A DNA stretch of 36,519 bases from an uncultured Lachnospiraceae bacterium. GTDB lineage: Bacteria > Bacillota > Clostridia > Lachnospirales > Lachnospiraceae. Where the stretch lies: positions 1 through 36,519 of the forward strand of contig CALWAW010000050.1 in assembly GCA_944375845.1 (NCBI GenBank), written 5' to 3'. The translations under genes were made by a program, and so were the position numbers. Under the pieces are notes generated by a model. It was given only the letters and a program-made list of their open reading frames with translations. It had not been told where the DNA came from and searched no databases. Every line of letters begins with the position of its first letter. The first letter of the stretch is position 1. This document shows, piece by piece, positions 15,725 through 21,940 of this stretch.

Positions 15725-15797
15725 AAAAAACCGCCCTGAACCGGTGGGGAAGCTGTTTTAAAGCGACAGCCCGGTCATGCAGGCGGTTTTTTCTTTT
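15725..15797. terminator. Bidirectional multi-tier terminator
   Basis: The outer stem AAAAAACCGCC (15725-15735) pairs with GGCGGTTTTTT (15782-15792). Inside it are ACCGG (15740-15744) with CCGGT (15771-15775) and GCTGT (15752-15756) with ACAGC (15766-15770). A T-run follows on the plus strand and the A-run gives a T-run on the minus strand, so it can end both the recombinase and the yneA-like transcripts. Confidence 0.88.
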
Positions 15798-15846
15798 GTA
15801 TTCGGATCCGGAGACGCCGCAAAGCGGCGGGCTCAGGGGGAGCCCT

Positions 15847-16170
15847 TTATTTGTATTCGTTGGAATAATAAACCACCGTCAGATAATTGCCCGCGTGGAT
15901 GTCGTCGGTTTTCAGCCGGTTGATCTGCTTTAACTCCTTTACGTAGGACTTTACGGAGAGCTGCCGGGGGCAGTACTCTTCTGCGATGCCCCACAGGGTG
16001 TCGCCCTGCCCGATCTGCACGGAAGTATAATACTTATACGCGGGAAGGGATTTGCTGCGGCCCCTCGCGCTTACCAGCACGCAGAAAAAGATCATGGACG
16101 CCGCAAACACCGCGGCCGCGGCCATGAAAAACCTGATACGGATACGGGAAGCCCTTGTTCTTTTCATCAT
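15847..16170 (-). CDS. yneA: YneA-like LysM cell-division inhibitor (SOS-controlled)
   Basis: A 107-residue membrane protein with an N-terminal basic region, one transmembrane helix (about residues 15-35) and a C-terminal LysM domain (about 47-98; VQIGQGDTLWGIAEEY). The architecture, the size (Bacillus YneA has 105 residues) and the divergent position to lexA all match YneA. That protein delays septation after DNA damage from outside the membrane. The start is set at 16170 because the promoter -10 is at 16234-16229, making the upstream in-frame ATG at 16233 unusable. Two LexA-box sites lie just downstream of the expected transcription start and one between -35 and -10. Function is inferred from architecture and synteny, not from strong sequence identity. 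Confidence 0.85.
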   Translation of the reverse strand: MMKRTRASRIRIRFFMAAAAVFAASMIFFCVLVSARGRSKSLPAYKYYTSVQIGQGDTLWGIAEEYCPRQLSVKSYVKELKQINRLKTDDIHAGNYLTVVYYSNEYK

Positions 16171-16188
16171 CGACACCTGCCTTTTTGC

Positions 16189-16200
16189 GAACTTCTGTTC
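16189..16200. promoter_or_regulatory. LexA-box-like site 1
   Basis: GAAC-TTCT-GTTC, a perfect GAAC-N4-GTTC dyad in the yneA 5' leader. Confidence 0.75.
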
Positions 16201-16202
16201 GC

Positions 16203-16214
16203 GAACGTCTGTTC
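16203..16214. promoter_or_regulatory. LexA-box-like site 2
   Basis: GAAC-GTCT-GTTC, a perfect dyad two bases from site 1, just downstream of the expected yneA transcription start. Confidence 0.78.
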
Positions 16215-16228
16215 TTTCTGATGGTATA

Positions 16229-16257
16229 AGCATACATCAGGAACATACGTTTGTCAA
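16229..16257 (-). promoter_or_regulatory. Promoter of the yneA-like gene
   Basis: Minus-strand consensus TTGACA (16257-16252), 17-bp spacer, TATGCT (16234-16229). LexA-box site 3 fills the spacer, so LexA binding would block RNA polymerase. Confidence 0.78.
16241..16252. promoter_or_regulatory. LexA-box-like site 3
   Basis: GAACATACGTTT matches the Bacillus core GAACRNRYGTTY at every position and lies within the yneA promoter spacer. Confidence 0.82.
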
Positions 16258-16277
16258 TGGTTTTCGATGATTTTTTC

Positions 16278-16289
16278 AAACAAATGTTT
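16278..16289. promoter_or_regulatory. LexA-box-like site 4 (weaker)
   Basis: AAACAAATGTTT differs from GAACRNRYGTTY only at the first base. It lies upstream of the probable lexA -10 (CATAAT, 16302-16307). Confidence 0.55.
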
Positions 16290-16310
16290 GGATTTTGCTT
16301 GCATAATAAT

Positions 16311-16324
16311 CGAACGTATGTTAC
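16311..16324. promoter_or_regulatory. LexA-box-like site 5 (lexA operator)
   Basis: CGAACGTATGTTAC matches CGAACRNRYGTTYC with one mismatch. It lies between the probable lexA -10 and its ribosome site, as expected for autorepression. Confidence 0.78.
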
Positions 16325-16357
16325 CATTAAACCAGAAGCTTTAAAGGAGGAATCCCT

Positions 16358-16969
16358 ATGCCAGGCAAGATCAGCCCCAAGCAGGCCGAAATTTTAGAAT
16401 TCATCAGACAGGAATATTTAAGGAAAAGCTATCCCCCCACAGTCCGCGAAATCTGCGAGGCCGTCCATTTAAAGTCCACCTCCTCGGTCCACTCCCATCT
16501 GGAGACCCTTGAGAGAAACGGCTATATCCGGCGGGATCCCACGAAGCCCCGCGCCATCGAGATCGTGGACGAATCCCTCGCCATGGCGCGCCGCGAAATG
16601 GTACAGGTGCCCGTGATCGGCACGGTGGCCGCCGGCCTTCCCCTTCTGGCGTCGGAAAACATCGAGGGCTATTTCCCCTTCCCTGCGGAAATGCTGCCCA
16701 ACACCGATACCTACATGCTTCACGTCAAGGGCGACAGCATGGTGAACGCCGGTATCTTCGACGGCGACCAGGTCTTATGCGCCTCCGCTTCCACCGCCGC
16801 CAACGGCGAAATCGTGGTGGCTCTGGTGGACGATTCCGCAACGGTCAAGCGCTTTTATAAGGAAAACGGCCATTTCCGCCTTCAGCCCGAAAATGATTTC
16901 ATGGAGCCCATCATCGTGGACGACGTGAAGGTGATCGGCAAGGTGATCGGCCTGTTCCGGATGATGTAA
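16358..16969 (+). CDS. lexA: LexA repressor
   Basis: SOS-response repressor and self-cleaving protease, 203 residues. The N-terminal winged helix-turn-helix spans about residues 1-70 (ISPKQAEILEFI, PPTVREICEAVHLKSTSSVH). The autocleavage bond is Ala92-Gly93 in GTVAAGLPLLA. The catalytic dyad is Ser127 (VKGDSMVNAGI) and Lys164 (SATVKRFYKE). The ribosome site AAAGGAGG is strong. RecA filaments on single-stranded DNA would trigger cleavage and release lexA and the divergent yneA-like gene. Five LexA-box-like dyads lie in the shared intergenic region. A terminator follows directly, so lexA is monocistronic. Confidence 0.97.
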   Translation: MPGKISPKQAEILEFIRQEYLRKSYPPTVREICEAVHLKSTSSVHSHLETLERNGYIRRDPTKPRAIEIVDESLAMARREMVQVPVIGTVAAGLPLLASENIEGYFPFPAEMLPNTDTYMLHVKGDSMVNAGIFDGDQVLCASASTAANGEIVVALVDDSATVKRFYKENGHFRLQPENDFMEPIIVDDVKVIGKVIGLFRMM

Positions 16970-17002
16970 GGCTGCGGGCTCAACATATACTGTACACAAA
17001 AG

Positions 17003-17040
17003 ATACCGGAGGGGCGTTACTGCCCTCTCCGGTATTGTTT
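17003..17040 (+). terminator. lexA terminator
   Basis: ATACCGGAG (17003-17011) with CTCCGGTAT (17027-17035) and GGGC with GCCC inside, one bulged T, followed by TGTTTGT. Confidence 0.82.
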
Positions 17041-17062
17041 GTATCGGCTGAATCCTGTTTTC

Positions 17063-17099
17063 AAAAAAACGGTGCAGCCCGCAAAATACCGGCTGCACC
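17063..17099 (-). terminator. Terminator of the obg-rsfS operon
   Basis: On the minus strand the perfect 9-bp stem GGTGCAGCC/GGCTGCACC (17099-17091 with 17079-17071) is followed by G and seven T (17069-17063), just after the rsfS stop. Confidence 0.87.
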
Positions 17100-17114
17100 A
17101 TCGTCTCCTGATTA

Positions 17115-17477
17115 TTATTCGCCCTTTTCCAGCTCCGCAGCGTCCACAAAGACGCCGTCCCGCCAGATCCGCTCCAGGTCATAGAATCTTCTGTCGTCCT
17201 TGGAAAAGACATGGACCACCACGTCCTTGTAATCCAGAAGGACCCATCTGGCCGCCTGGTAGCCCTCTCTCTGGGCAAAATGGTATCCGGCCTTCGCCAT
17301 CTCCTCCTCCACGTTGTCCACCATGGCCTGCACCTGATTGCTGTTCTCACCGTTGGCGATGATGAAATAATCAGCCAGGCAGGAAACCTTTGAAATATCG
17401 ATAACGGTAACGTCCTGCCCCTTTTTGTCCTCCAGGGCGCGGCAGGCGATGGCTGCCATCTCTTTAGGCTGGTTCAT
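17115..17477 (-). CDS. rsfS: Ribosome silencing factor RsfS
   Basis: Binds ribosomal protein L14 (uL14) on the 50S subunit and blocks joining to 30S when nutrients are low. The 120-residue protein shows the family core DISKVSCLADYFIIANGENSNQV, GYQAARWVLLDYKDVVVHVF and FYDLERIWRD. The start at 17477 is chosen because AAGGAGG lies 8 nt upstream. Translation starts inside the 3' end of the nadD-yqeK fusion gene (14-bp overlap), so coupling is likely. The order nadD-yqeK-rsfS is conserved in Firmicutes. It is the last gene before the operon terminator. Confidence 0.95.
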   Translation of the reverse strand: MNQPKEMAAIACRALEDKKGQDVTVIDISKVSCLADYFIIANGENSNQVQAMVDNVEEEMAKAGYHFAQREGYQAARWVLLDYKDVVVHVFSKDDRRFYDLERIWRDGVFVDAAELEKGE

Positions 17478-18732
17478 GCTCGTTCCTCCTTGCGGCCTCA
17501 TAAAGGGCCCGGTAATAGTCGCAGGCAGCCTTCGTGGTATCGTCGATGCTGCCCGGCGCGGTCTTTAAATACTCCAGCGTGTCCCACATGATCTCATATA
17601 CGGTCCGGTCCAGGTCCAGAAAGGCCAGCTCCCTGATTTTTTTCAGATTCGGTGCCTTGAACCGGCGGGGCTCAATGTAATCCGCCACGTAGACGATCTT
17701 TTCCAGAAGGCTCATCCCCGGCCTTCCCGTGGTATGGAAGCGGATGGCGTCCAGAATCTCCTGCTTTTCCACGTCGTACTTGTGCTCCGCCAGGTAAGCC
17801 CCCACCTTGGCGTGGAGCAGGGAGGGGTTCCTGCGCTCCGCGTCAGAGACCTGGAGCCCGTACTTTGCCGCTCTCTTTAACAGGGTTTCATTGTCGTACT
17901 GCTTGGCACAGTCGTGGAGCAGGCCGGCAAGCTCGGCGTCCTCCATGTCGGCCCCGTAGCGCATGGCCAGGCAGGCCGCCGTATAGGCCACGCCCATGGT
18001 GTGCTCGAAACGGCCGATGCCCAGCTTGTGGCGCAGCTTTTCCTTAATCATCAGACGATCCGGTTTCATAACCCCTTCGTCCTCCTCCTCTTCTTCCTGC
18101 GGTTCTTCGGCACGGTAAAGGCAATGCTCCAGGATATAATCATACACCGCTTCCGGCACAAAATACCGGAAGGGCTTTCCCTGGGCGCAGAGCCTTCGGA
18201 CCTGCCTTGAGGAAACGGCGATGTCCGGCATTTCAATGAGGCCGATACGGCCCCCGAACCGCTCCCGCAGATAGTCGATCTGTTCGTGGAGCTGATCTCC
18301 CGGCATGTCCATCCTGTTGGCCGCCAGCACCACGGCCCGATCAAAAATCTCCTGGGGCATGTGCCAGGTGTCCACGGTGAACAGGGAATCCGCTCCCATA
18401 ATAAAATAAAATTCTGTGTTGGGATATTCCTCCTTAAGCTGGGCCAGCGTGTCGCTGGTATAGGTGACGCCCTCCCGCTTAAGCTCCATATCGGAATAGA
18501 GGACCCTCCCGTTCCCCCGGATCGCCGCCAGCACCATATCCCGGCGCAGGGCGGCCTCCGTCACTGCCTGGCCGTCCTTATGGGGCGGGTGCGACGTGGG
18601 CATGAACAGGATCCGGTCCAGCTTGAACTGGGCGCAGGCCTGCTCCGCCAGAATCAGATGGCCGATATGGATGGGATCAAAGGTTCCTCCCATGATCCCC
18701 ACCTTCCCTTGCAGTTTCTTTTCCTGTTTCAT
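17464..18732 (-). CDS. nadD-yqeK: NadD-YqeK fusion: nicotinate-nucleotide adenylyltransferase plus HD-domain Ap4A hydrolase
   Basis: A 422-residue fusion of two enzymes that are separate neighbouring genes in Bacillus. Residues 10 to about 205 are NadD, which forms NaAD from nicotinate mononucleotide and ATP. It shows GGTFDPIHIGH (15-25), IMGADSLFTVDTWH (111-124) and the SSRQVR motif (174-179). A glutamate-rich linker follows (209-219). Residues 222-422 are YqeK, an HD-domain symmetrical Ap4A hydrolase with His244, HD at 273-274, His307, His333 and Asp351. Met222 starts the natural YqeK N-terminus. The linker codons spell GGAGGAGGACGAAGGGG upstream of it, so separate YqeK may also be made. 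The ATG overlaps the yhbY stop (ATGA). Confidence 0.93.
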   Translation of the reverse strand: MKQEKKLQGKVGIMGGTFDPIHIGHLILAEQACAQFKLDRILFMPTSHPPHKDGQAVTEAALRRDMVLAAIRGNGRVLYSDMELKREGVTYTSDTLAQLKEEYPNTEFYFIMGADSLFTVDTWHMPQEIFDRAVVLAANRMDMPGDQLHEQIDYLRERFGGRIGLIEMPDIAVSSRQVRRLCAQGKPFRYFVPEAVYDYILEHCLYRAEEPQEEEEEDEGVMKPDRLMIKEKLRHKLGIGRFEHTMGVAYTAACLAMRYGADMEDAELAGLLHDCAKQYDNETLLKRAAKYGLQVSDAERRNPSLLHAKVGAYLAEHKYDVEKQEILDAIRFHTTGRPGMSLLEKIVYVADYIEPRRFKAPNLKKIRELAFLDLDRTVYEIMWDTLEYLKTAPGSIDDTTKAACDYYRALYEAARRNEHEPA

Positions 18733-19019
18733 TTTGGAAGCTCCAGCCTCTTCTTTGTCCTGGACTCGCGGTACAGGACGATCTTCTTTCCGATGACCTG
18801 GACCACCTCCGCGTGGGTGCGCTCCGCTAAAACGGCGGCAATGGACTTAGGGTCGTCCAGACAATTCTTCAAAACGCTGATCTTGATTAACTCCCTGGCC
18901 TCCAGGGCCTCGTCGGCCGCTCCGGTGATCTCCGGGGTCAGGCTGGACTTTCCGATCTGCATGATCGGATCCATGGTCATGGCCAGGCCCTTAAGGTATG
19001 CTCTCTGCCTGCTGTTCAT
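18729..19019 (-). CDS. yhbY: YhbY family RNA-binding (CRM domain) protein
   Basis: A 96-residue single CRM domain, linked in other bacteria to 50S subunit assembly. The start MNSRQRAYLKGLA, the IGKSSLTPEI loop (a GxxG-type RNA-binding turn) and VQVIGKKIVLYRES are typical. The ATG at 19019 follows GGAGGG and gives the family N-terminus; an upstream in-frame ATG at 19094 would overlap obg. It lies between obg and nadD in a ribosome-assembly operon, 19 bp after the obg stop. Confidence 0.93.
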   Translation of the reverse strand: MNSRQRAYLKGLAMTMDPIMQIGKSSLTPEITGAADEALEARELIKISVLKNCLDDPKSIAAVLAERTHAEVVQVIGKKIVLYRESRTKKRLELPK

Positions 19020-19038
19020 AATCCCTCCGCTGCGATGC

Positions 19039-20325
19039 TTATTTATAATAATCAAATTCCAGGCCGTACATGCGGACTGTGTCGCCCTCTTCAATACCGG
19101 CCTGCTCCAGCTCCTCTAAAATCCCGTTCTTCTTCAGGAAGTTCTGGAAGAACTCAAAGCCCTTTTCCGAGTCGATGTTGGTATAGCCCAGCATTTTTTC
19201 AATTCTGGGGCCCTCCACCCGGTAAACGCCCTCCTCCACCTTCTCCACCTCGAAGGGAAGAACCGGGCCTGACGAAAGCTCTGAAAGGTCGAACTCCGGC
19301 TCAAAGACCGTGGGCTCCGAATCCAGCTCTCCCAGCATCCGGTGCACATGATAGAGAAGCTCCTTTACGCCCTGGCCGCTGACCGCCGAAATGGGGAATA
19401 CGGGGATCCCCTCCTTTTCAAAGGCCTTCCGGATCTTTTCCACCGGATCCTTTCCGTCGGGATAGATCACGTCGATCTTGTTGGCCGCGATCACCTGAGG
19501 CCGGGAAAGGAGCTTGGGATCGTACTGCTCCAGCTCATGGTTGATGGCCCTTATATCCTCCACCGGGTCGCGCCCCTCTGTGGAGGCGGCGTCCACCACA
19601 TGGATCAGAAGCTTTGTGCGCTCAATGTGGCGAAGGAAATCGTGGCCCAGGCCAACGCCCTTCGCGGCCCCCTCGATGAGGCCGGGAATGTCGGCCATCA
19701 CAAAGCCCTGGCCGTCTCCCAGATCCACCACGCCCAGATGGGGGTTCAGCGTCGTAAAGTGGTAATTGGCCACTTTGGGTCTGGCATTGCTGACCCGGGA
19801 GAGCAGGGTGGATTTTCCCACGTTGGGAAAGCCCACAAGACCCACGTCTGCAATGACCTTAAGCTCCAGAAGCACCCACAGCTCCTGCCCCTCCTGTCCC
19901 GGCTGGGCGTACTTGGGCACCTGCATGGTGGAGGTGGCATAGTGCATATTGCCGTTTCCTCCTCTTCCGCCCTTTAAGATCACCTGGCGGCTGTTGGCCC
20001 CCGACATGTCGGCGATCACCTTTTTGGATTCAAATTCCTTGATTACGGTGCCCTCGGGCACCTTGATCACCAGATCGGCCCCGTCCTTTCCATGGCAGCG
20101 CCGCTTTCCGCCCTCCTCGCCGTTTCCGGCCACATATTTTCTCACATGGCGGAAATCCGTCAGGGTGTTGAGGCCCTTATCCACCTGGAAGATGATATCG
20201 CCGCCTCTTCCCCCGTCGCCGCCGTCAGGGCCGCCGCTTGGCACATAGAGCTCCCGGCGGAAGCTCACATGGCCGTCGCCGCCCTTTCCCGACTTGATAA
20301 AGATCTTTGCGCTGTCTGAAAACAT
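19039..20325 (-). CDS. obg: Obg family GTPase (ObgE/CgtA)
   Basis: Essential GTPase in late 50S assembly and stress signalling, 428 residues. The N-terminal glycine-rich Obg fold (about 1-155) starts MFSDSAKIFIKSGKGGDG. The G domain has G1 GFPNVGKST, G3 DIPGL, G4 NKID and G5-like ISA. The C-terminal OCT domain spans about 345-425. The start at 20325 gives the standard family N-terminus and AAAGG 9 nt upstream; the ATG 9 nt earlier (20334) is also possible. A strong terminator lies between rpmA and obg and no separate promoter is obvious, so expression may depend on readthrough or a promoter inside rpmA. Confidence 0.96.
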   Translation of the reverse strand: MFSDSAKIFIKSGKGGDGHVSFRRELYVPSGGPDGGDGGRGGDIIFQVDKGLNTLTDFRHVRKYVAGNGEEGGKRRCHGKDGADLVIKVPEGTVIKEFESKKVIADMSGANSRQVILKGGRGGNGNMHYATSTMQVPKYAQPGQEGQELWVLLELKVIADVGLVGFPNVGKSTLLSRVSNARPKVANYHFTTLNPHLGVVDLGDGQGFVMADIPGLIEGAAKGVGLGHDFLRHIERTKLLIHVVDAASTEGRDPVEDIRAINHELEQYDPKLLSRPQVIAANKIDVIYPDGKDPVEKIRKAFEKEGIPVFPISAVSGQGVKELLYHVHRMLGELDSEPTVFEPEFDLSELSSGPVLPFEVEKVEEGVYRVEGPRIEKMLGYTNIDSEKGFEFFQNFLKKNGILEELEQAGIEEGDTVRMYGLEFDYYK

Positions 20326-20358
20326 TCGGGTCATCCTTTCTCCTTGGAAGAAAATGGT

Positions 20359-20387
20359 AAAAAAGCCGGCGCCAGAGGCGTCGGCTT
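20359..20387 (-). terminator. Terminator after rpmA
   Basis: Minus-strand stem AAGCCGACGCC/GGCGCCGGCTT (20387-20377 with 20373-20363, one mismatch), 3-nt loop, followed by a run of T complementary to 20364-20359. It lies between rpmA and obg. Confidence 0.82.
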
Positions 20388-20401
20388 CCTGAAAACATGG
20401 C

Positions 20402-20692
20402 TTATTCGTTTACAACCTTGGGATATACAGAAACCTGCTTCTTGTCTCTGCCCTTCCTCTCGAAACGCACCACGCCGTCTACCAGGGCAAACAGCGTATC
20501 GTCGCCGCCGCGGCCAACGTTCACACCGGGATGGATCTTGGTTCCGCGCTGTCTGTAAAGGATGTTGCCTGCCAGCACGAACTGACCGTCAGCCCTCTTG
20601 GCGCCAAGCCTCTTGGACTCGGAATCTCTGCCGTTCTTGGTGGAGCCTACGCCTTTTTTGTGAGCGAATAACTGAAGATTCATCTTCAACAT
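20402..20692 (-). CDS. rpmA: 50S ribosomal protein L27 (with cleavable N-terminal extension)
   Basis: L27 (bL27) lies near the peptidyl transferase centre, 96 residues. The N-terminus [14 protein letters not shown] has the Firmicute extension ending in LQLF before AHKKG. This is cut by the protease Prp to expose the mature start. The rest ([40 protein letters not shown]) is typical. AGGAGG precedes the ATG. The gene for Prp lies immediately upstream, as in Staphylococcus and Bacillus. Confidence 0.97.
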   Translation of the reverse strand: MLKMNLQLFAHKKGVGSTKNGRDSESKRLGAKRADGQFVLAGNILYRQRGTKIHPGVNVGRGGDDTLFALVDGVVRFERKGRDKKQVSVYPKVVNE

Positions 20693-20695
20693 GTC

Positions 20696-21025
20696 TTACA
20701 CCTCCTCAGTCAAGATACGAAGGAACCGGTTACCGGCCCCGCTGCTTTCCTCAACGCTCTTTAATCCAAGCGCCAAGGCGTTCATCAACAACTGGGAATC
20801 GGGCCCCGCCTCTCCCAGAAAGGAGAACTCCAGAAAGCCTTCATCCACTGAATAGGAAACGGGATCGTCCGTAAAGGTCTCGATGGCGTTCACGGTATTC
20901 TGCGTCAGGGCAGATACGGCCGCGCATACGATGTCCTCTCCCGCCTCTGCGTATCCGGCATGACCGTCGGCCCGAAAGCCGCGGTACTTTCCGTCCGGAT
21001 CCACAAACATTCTGACTGTAATCAT
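20696..21025 (-). CDS. prp: Ribosomal-processing cysteine protease Prp
   Basis: Removes the N-terminal extension of L27, a step needed for ribosome function in Firmicutes. The 109-residue protein has the catalytic His22 and Cys34 in GHAGYAEAGEDIVCAAVSAL (21-40), the same positions as in Staphylococcus aureus Prp. It lies between rplU and rpmA with gaps of 12 and 3 bp. No strong ribosome site is visible before its ATG, so translation probably depends on coupling to rplU. The cleavable L27 downstream confirms the pairing. Confidence 0.96.
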   Translation of the reverse strand: MITVRMFVDPDGKYRGFRADGHAGYAEAGEDIVCAAVSALTQNTVNAIETFTDDPVSYSVDEGFLEFSFLGEAGPDSQLLMNALALGLKSVEESSGAGNRFLRILTEEV

Positions 21026-21037
21026 CGTTTTAACCAG

Positions 21038-21346
21038 TTAGGCGTTGATCTTTTCGATCTTTAACTGGGTATAAGCCTGCCTGTGACCGTTCTTCTTGTG
21101 ATAGCCGGTCTTTCTCTTATACTTGTAAACGATAACCTTTCTGCCTCTGCCTTCACCCTCTACGGTGGCAGAAACAGTCGCGCCCTCTACGGTAGGGCAG
21201 CCAATGGTCAGCTCGTCGCCGCCCACTGCCAGCACCTGGTCAAAGGTGTAGGTCTCGCCTGCGGCTGCGGGGAGCTTTTCGACGCGGATAACGTCGCCCT
21301 CGGAAACCTTGTACTGCTTACCGCCTGTTGCAATGATCGCGTACAT
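21038..21346 (-). CDS. rplU: 50S ribosomal protein L21
   Basis: L21 (bL21) binds 23S rRNA, 102 residues. The start [18 protein letters not shown] and the end [24 protein letters not shown] are canonical. The ATG at 21346 is fixed by AGGAGGT 7 nt upstream. A longer in-frame start at 21421 would overlap the promoter region. It is the first gene of rplU-prp-rpmA, with a consensus promoter and a structured leader of about 77 nt that may mediate feedback control. Confidence 0.97.
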   Translation of the reverse strand: MYAIIATGGKQYKVSEGDVIRVEKLPAAAGETYTFDQVLAVGGDELTIGCPTVEGATVSATVEGEGRGRKVIVYKYKRKTGYHKKNGHRQAYTQLKIEKINA

Positions 21347-21423
21347 GTGGCACCTCCTGTTTATCATTACTCGCCAGCTTCGGCGGTCCTTCTGGACACT
21401 TATAGCCCCACTGTGCGGCATAC
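21347..21423 (-). ncRNA. Putative L21-type ribosomal protein leader in the rplU 5' UTR
   Basis: Between the expected transcription start and the rplU ribosome site lie two adjacent hairpins. On the plus strand these are CGCC/GGCG (21372-21375 with 21382-21385) and GTCC/GGAC (21386-21389 with 21394-21397). Firmicute rplU leaders are known to carry an autoregulatory RNA; position and structure agree, but no covariance search was possible. Confidence 0.42.
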
Positions 21424-21429
21424 TATATA

Positions 21430-21458
21430 AATATAACAGGGATCGACATGATTGTCAA
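21430..21458 (-). promoter_or_regulatory. rplU promoter
   Basis: Minus-strand consensus TTGACA (21458-21453), 17-bp spacer, TATATT (21435-21430). The element is embedded in an inverted repeat at 21434-21467. Confidence 0.82.
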
Positions 21459-21467
21459 TCCCTGTTA
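21434..21467 (-). terminator. Hairpin overlapping the rplU promoter, probable terminator of the lipoprotein gene
   Basis: TAACAGGGAT (21434-21443) pairs with ATCCCTGTTA (21458-21467), and GACA with TGTC inside around a 4-nt loop, interrupted by one mismatch. On the minus strand it follows the lipoprotein stop by 17 bp and runs into TATTTATAT. The same bases carry the rplU -35 and the edge of the -10. Confidence 0.65.
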
Positions 21468-21484
21468 TTGGAAGATTTTATGAG

Positions 21485-21862
21485 CTATTTTTCAAAATTC
21501 ATCTTCACACCGCTGAAGTCCATGGTGAGAACGCCGTCCTCATACTGGCACTCCTGCGGTTCGCCGTCTATGGTCAGCGTGCAGACCGGCTCCTTGTATT
21601 CCCAGGTGCCCTCTCCGCTCTGGCCGGCCGCGTCAATGGAAAAGGTGCCGTCGCTCTTAATGGAAAGGCTCATATTCAGGCTGTCGTCGCCCATCATTTC
21701 CTTGTACTCGTCCACGTCCACCGTCATGCCGCCGGATTCCACGGAAGCCAGCTTGTAATCGCCCACCACGGGAGAGCCCGCCTCTTTCTTTCCGCCGCAG
21801 CCCGCAAGCACCGCCACCGCTACGATGATCCCCAGAAGGAGGATCGCCATTTTCTTTTTCAT
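21485..21862 (-). CDS. Small lipoprotein with a C-terminal beta-rich domain
   Basis: A 125-residue secreted protein with a lipoprotein signal: basic start MKKKM, hydrophobic stretch, lipobox LAGC with Cys22. It would be lipidated and processed by the LspA encoded in this window. The mature part (VVGDYKLASVESGGMTVD, MSLSIKSDGTFSID, GTWEYKEPVCTLTIDGE, GVLTMDFSGVKMNFEK) has alternating strands like small lipocalin-like domains common in clostridial lipoproteins. The function is unknown. The start at 21862 follows GGAGGG; longer in-frame starts lie upstream of the signal peptide and in the promoter zone. It has its own promoter and ends in the hairpin before rplU. Confidence 0.88.
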   Translation of the reverse strand: MKKKMAILLLGIIVAVAVLAGCGGKKEAGSPVVGDYKLASVESGGMTVDVDEYKEMMGDDSLNMSLSIKSDGTFSIDAAGQSGEGTWEYKEPVCTLTIDGEPQECQYEDGVLTMDFSGVKMNFEK

Positions 21863-21911
21863 ACCTGAAATCCCTCCGTTTTTTATTGAAGCCTCTCTGG
21901 CCTCTGCCTCT

Positions 21912-21940
21912 AATGTAGCAGTATTGTCAGAAAAAATCAA
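21912..21940 (-). promoter_or_regulatory. Promoter of the lipoprotein gene
   Basis: Minus-strand TTGATT (21940-21935), 17-bp spacer ending in TGC, TACATT (21917-21912). It overlaps the 3' end of the RNase E/G gene. Confidence 0.62.

Noticed and set aside
15815..15845. Two small hairpins (CGCCGC/GCGGCG and GGGCTC/GAGCCC) as separate terminators after the yneA-like gene
   Set aside because: Neither has a T-run on the minus strand; the large terminator at 15725-15797 serves that role.
16171..16233. A longer yneA-like start at 16233
   Set aside because: That ATG lies inside the -10 box of a TTGACA-17-TATGCT promoter, so it cannot be on the transcript; 16170 gives the family length.
20344..20874. 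A 176-codon plus-strand open frame across obg-rpmA-prp
   Set aside because: It crosses three genes on the other strand, is rich in Arg/Pro/Ser, and has no recognisable domain.
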